Assembly (NCBI GenBank): GCA_003566715.1
Contig: PXCF01000035.1
Location: forward strand, 1-45,563
Direction: 5' to 3'
DNA from: Cryomorphaceae bacterium
GTDB lineage: Bacteria; Bacteroidota; Bacteroidia; Flavobacteriales; Schleiferiaceae
DNA length: 45,563 bases
Part shown: positions 43,360 through 45,563 of the stretch, piece by piece
Numbering within the stretch: position 1 is the stretch's first letter
Layout of the letters: every line of letters starts with the position of its first letter
Made by a program: the position numbers and the translations under genes
The notes under the pieces: model-generated
Databases searched by the model: none
Seen by the model: the letters and a program-made list of their open reading frames with translations, nothing else
Told to the model about the DNA's origin: nothing

Positions 43360-43472
43360 ATAAAATGCATTAAACACTCTATGATTTGTGTTTTTCCGCA
43401 ACATTAAATTATTAAACGCCTCCTAAAACTATTTAACGATTAACTGTTTGCATTTATGCGTGTTAATGGTTT

Positions 43473-43622
43473 TTATTTGCTTTCTTTCATACCCGTAATG
43501 GCAATTATTATAAACCCAAGCCCCGTCAACACCGGAGGTAGTATTCCGCCCTGATGCCCTAGATATAACATCCAAAATGCAATGATTAGTAAAAGGGTGT
43601 ATGCCAATTTCTTTAATGTCAT
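43473..43622 (-). CDS. 49-residue membrane protein
   Basis: ATG at 43622 to TAA at 43473. The 49 residues form two hydrophobic helices (LAYTLLLIIAFWMLYLG and LPPVLTGLGFIIIAITGM) joined by a short HQGGILPP turn, with Lys residues at both ends (MTLKK and MKESK), giving both termini the same side of the membrane. A TACATTTG -7 element lies 23 bases upstream, which supports a real gene. No family recognised. It stands alone between a T9SS gene and a decayed region. Confidence 0.65.
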   Translation of the reverse strand: MTLKKLAYTLLLIIAFWMLYLGHQGGILPPVLTGLGFIIIAITGMKESK

Positions 43623-43645
43623 GGTGGTTTGTGTTGGTTAATAGG

Positions 43646-43653
43646 CAAATGTA
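43646..43653 (-). promoter_or_regulatory. Putative -7 element of the 49-residue membrane protein
   Basis: Minus-strand TACATTTG matches TAnnTTTG and ends 23 bases before the ATG at 43622. Confidence 0.45.
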
Positions 43654-43795
43654 ACAAATATGGATGACAATCGAATAATGAGATATTTGCAAAGCTAATG
43701 TGTCAATTTAATCTAATAATTGCAATGTCAACATTACAATTTTTACAACAGGCTGCCTGACAGCACTTAATATGGCTTAAAATTGAAAATGATAA

Positions 43796-43993
43796 GTGAG
43801 CAACAGGTACCCGATACAAAGCAGTGCACACGGAGACTTCCTCGTTGATGGTAAGTACACGTTTGAGGTTGGCGGGAAGTCCAAAACCCGCAAGCAACTA
43901 AAGCACACACCTGAAGGCTACATTGCAGCCGACAACCTAGAATACGGCAACGACCGCACCATAACGCTGTGGTTGTTTGGGTTTTTGTATTAA
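43796..43993 (+). pseudogene. C-terminal remnant of an AAA-family ATPase (DUF4143 type)
   Basis: From about 43829 the frame reads HGDFLVDGKYTFEVGGKSK, then TRKQ, GYIAADNLEYG and ends ITLWLFGFLY before TAA. This is the characteristic C-terminus of Bacteroidetes AAA ATPases of the AAA_14/DUF4143 type (GDF-[LV]-V-x-x-KY-x-FEVGGK ... PLW-[LM]-FGFLY). An in-frame TAA lies directly before 43796 and no ATPase domain is present upstream, so the first 350 or so residues have been deleted. The GTG at 43796 is not a credible start. Probably left over from loss or transfer of a mobile gene. Confidence 0.82.
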
Positions 43994-44016
43994 TACGTTT
44001 TATTGGCACATAGGCA

Positions 44017-44047
44017 GGGGCAGCCTTGTGCTGCCCCCTACCGCAAG
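44017..44047 (+). repeat. REP-like intergenic hairpin, copy 3
   Basis: GGGGCAGC, loop CTTGT, GCTGCCCC, then CTACCGCAAG. A perfect eight-pair stem, 24 bases after the AAA ATPase remnant. Aligns without gaps with the copies at 31896 (minus) and 34705. Confidence 0.75.
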
Positions 44048-44149
44048 CCTTGCTCTTGAACTTTACAGAACAGCCACTTTGACAATATGGACATGCACTA
44101 ATTAAACTGCTTGGTAAAATTGGGGTGCATGATAAAGGAATATTTTTCT

Positions 44150-44157
44150 TATATTTG
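44150..44157 (+). promoter_or_regulatory. Putative -7 element of the right-edge T9SS gene
   Basis: TATATTTG matches TAnnTTTG, 42 bases upstream of the ATG at 44200. Confidence 0.45.
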
Positions 44158-44199
44158 GAAACAGAATGATACACAAACAGTATCTTAAAAAAACACCCC

Positions 44200-45563
44200 A
44201 TGAAACAATCATTATTCTTGTTATTGATAAGCTTAAGTGCTTCATATGTGTTTGCTCAAATCACCCCAAACCCCAGAGGCTTTACTTCAATGAACCTTGG
44301 AAACACACAAGCAGTTGATGTGGTTGAGGTAGATGATGGATATGTGACTTCTGTAACGTCTGGTGCAAATTCTATAAGTTCTGCCACTTATCTTGTGAAA
44401 TTTGACTTCGACCTGAATTTTGTAGACTCGGTTATGTTACCTCATAACTTTACTCATATTACCCAATCTCCAACCTTAAGAATAATTGGAGACAGCATTT
44501 ATGCACAATATTTTTATAATACACCAAATTTGCCAATATTCTATGAAGAACTTATCAACTTTGATTTCGACTTAAATCGCGGGAATATATATAAACTCCC
44601 AACAGATTCGTTTGGACTCACCTTCCTGCTTACACCAAAAACAGATTCAACCTTTATTGCAGCGGGCACTAAAGCAGTAACATTTGACCAAATAGCGGTT
44701 TTTGAATTTGACTTAACAGGCAACATTATAAACCAGACAGTATTTGATGATACCAATTACGCACCTTTTGCATTTTCGCTTTCAATCATGCCGTTAGAAA
44801 ACAATCGCGTATTTGTAACTACCATTACATCTTCATATATACTAAATCTTTCTACAAATAATATTGATGAAATCATAAGTGATACGCTCATTTCTGAACT
44901 AAATTCATTTTTTCGTATAGAAATAATACATGGTTTAAATACTAAAAACTTCGGAATTTACAGCCTTACCCCACATTCTCCAATGCACCTTGTTGAAGTT
45001 AACAATGACGGTTCGATGATAGAGATTTTCCCGCTTGATTCAACAATGATAATTCCTCTACAAGGTGATTCGACTTATAGTCATGGTCTTATAAGAGGAT
45101 TGGATGAAGACTTAGATGGTAATATATACGCAATTTCAAGGTATGAGAGAAGAAAAAGTTTTGACTGGCGCCCCCAAAATGACTCACTCTTTGGGTCCAT
45201 TTTCGTTCATAAGTTTAATGCTGATACCAGAGAAATACTTTGGAAAAGAGAAATCAATATTTACGAGATTAAAGGCGGTAGCCTTCCTCCTTTTGCTACA
45301 AGCATTCATGCAACGTCAGACGGAGGATGTGTTGGCGTTTTTAATTCTAACAGCCTAGACTCTCTAAGAAACCCCAGCGGAACCGTAGGCTTTATTTTTA
45401 AACTCGGCCCCAACGGCGAACTCCTATCCCAAACCTCCTTCAAAGCGCCAAAGCCCCAAATAAGCATTTACCCCAATCCGGCAAACGAATACCTACACAT
45501 CAACAGCCATCAAACAGCCGTAGATATTACCATCAGCGATGTAAGTGGACGGGTGGTTTATCA
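44200..45563 (+). CDS. T9SS type A sorting-domain protein, likely beta-propeller-like (C-terminus beyond window)
   Basis: ATG at 44200 opens a frame that reaches the right edge: 454 residues visible. Signal peptide MKQSLFLLLISLSASYVFAQ. The body has repeated strands of the form V-x-x-x-D-D-G-Y and FDFDLN-x-x (KFDFDLNFVDSV, NFDFDLNRGN, EFDLTGNI), and DEDLDGNIYAIS, HATSDGGCVGVF; these recall secreted WD/Kelch-like or PQQ-like propellers of Bacteroidetes. At the end ISIYPNPANEYLHINS begins the T9SS type A sorting domain, with about 50 residues missing. Function unknown. Confidence 0.88.
   Translation, partial: MKQSLFLLLISLSASYVFAQITPNPRGFTSMNLGNTQAVDVVEVDDGYVTSVTSGANSISSATYLVKFDFDLNFVDSVMLPHNFTHITQSPTLRIIGDSIYAQYFYNTPNLPIFYEELINFDFDLNRGNIYKLPTDSFGLTFLLTPKTDSTFIAAGTKAVTFDQIAVFEFDLTGNIINQTVFDDTNYAPFAFSLSIMPLENNRVFVTTITSSYILNLSTNNIDEIISDTLISELNSFFRIEIIHGLNTKNFGIYSLTPHSPMHLVEVNNDGSMIEIFPLDSTMIIPLQGDSTYSHGLIRGLDEDLDGNIYAISRYERRKSFDWRPQNDSLFGSIFVHKFNADTREILWKREINIYEIKGGSLPPFATSIHATSDGGCVGVFNSNSLDSLRNPSGTVGFIFKLGPNGELLSQTSFKAPKPQISIYPNPANEYLHINSHQTAVDITISDVSGRVVY

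Noticed and set aside
43767-44201. A 144-residue cysteine-rich open frame on the minus strand
   Set aside because: It runs across the AAA ATPase remnant, the REP-like hairpin and the promoter of the next gene, and has no signal peptide, motif or ribosome-binding context; it is an antisense shadow.
1-45563. tRNA, rRNA, CRISPR arrays, integrase and insertion sequences
   Set aside because: Reading both strands of the intergenic spaces showed no cloverleaf-like, spaced-repeat or transposase signals.

Overview
The window reads as a chromosomal segment of a member of the Bacteroidota, most likely Flavobacteriales. Reasons: six proteins end in type IX secretion (T9SS) type A sorting domains; there is a TonB-dependent receptor with an N-terminal carboxypeptidase-like domain; lipoproteins carry SCGKDD- or SCEGEE-type lipoboxes; many start sites are preceded by the Bacteroidetes sigma-A -7 element TAnnTTTG; and a DUF6427/DUF6341-like pair of membrane proteins is present. 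Gene density is high and coding strands alternate in short operons. No rRNA, tRNA, CRISPR array, prophage or complete insertion sequence was recognised.

Layout. 1-4079 (minus): a TonB-dependent receptor followed by a beta-helix lipoprotein that runs off the left edge. 4318-6082 (minus): mnmE and a small secreted 16-residue-repeat protein. 6150-7301 (plus): DNA polymerase III delta'. 7373-8313 (minus): a small four-helix membrane protein and folK. 8397-15300: a secretion/redox-flavoured cluster with a divergent T9SS protein carrying CWGMC, an Omp28-like T9SS protein (CPPC), a TlpA-type thioredoxin (CKPC), a DUF6029-like outer-membrane barrel and a second Omp28-like T9SS protein (CPPC). 15403-15939: a collagen-like lipoprotein. 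15996-17249 (minus): a MacB-type permease. 17365-24367 (plus): purH followed by the cell-elongation operon mreB-mreC-mreD-mrdA-rodA. 24392-26638: a secreted DinB-fold protein and two tandem surface/beta-barrel paralogues. 26653-31761 (minus): gatB, a TlpA lipoprotein and a ligase-associated-type DEXH helicase. 31960-33141: a 55-residue membrane protein divergent from a DUF6427-like protein. 33306-33764 (minus): a Phd/YefM antitoxin and a RelE/ParE toxin broken by one extra base in an A7 run. 33955-34560 (minus): Mn/Fe superoxide dismutase. 34738-38132 (minus): fumC-lpxH-pgk. 38267-40503 (plus): a secreted protein of unknown function and an SLC13-type symporter. 40531-43622 (minus): two T9SS proteins and a 49-residue membrane protein. 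43796-45563 (plus): the tail of a dead AAA ATPase, a REP-like hairpin and a T9SS protein cut by the right edge.

Three less ordinary signals stand out. First, a dispersed family of 28-32 nt intergenic hairpins (three clear copies, one possible) whose stems differ but keep pairing, followed by a conserved CTAC tail; this looks like an undescribed REP-type element. Second, the 8.4-15.3 kb cluster combines several extracytoplasmic CxxC-type proteins with a barrel. Third, the RelE-type toxin is interrupted exactly at a slippery homopolymer. Several very short genes were recovered by reading the intergenic spaces.
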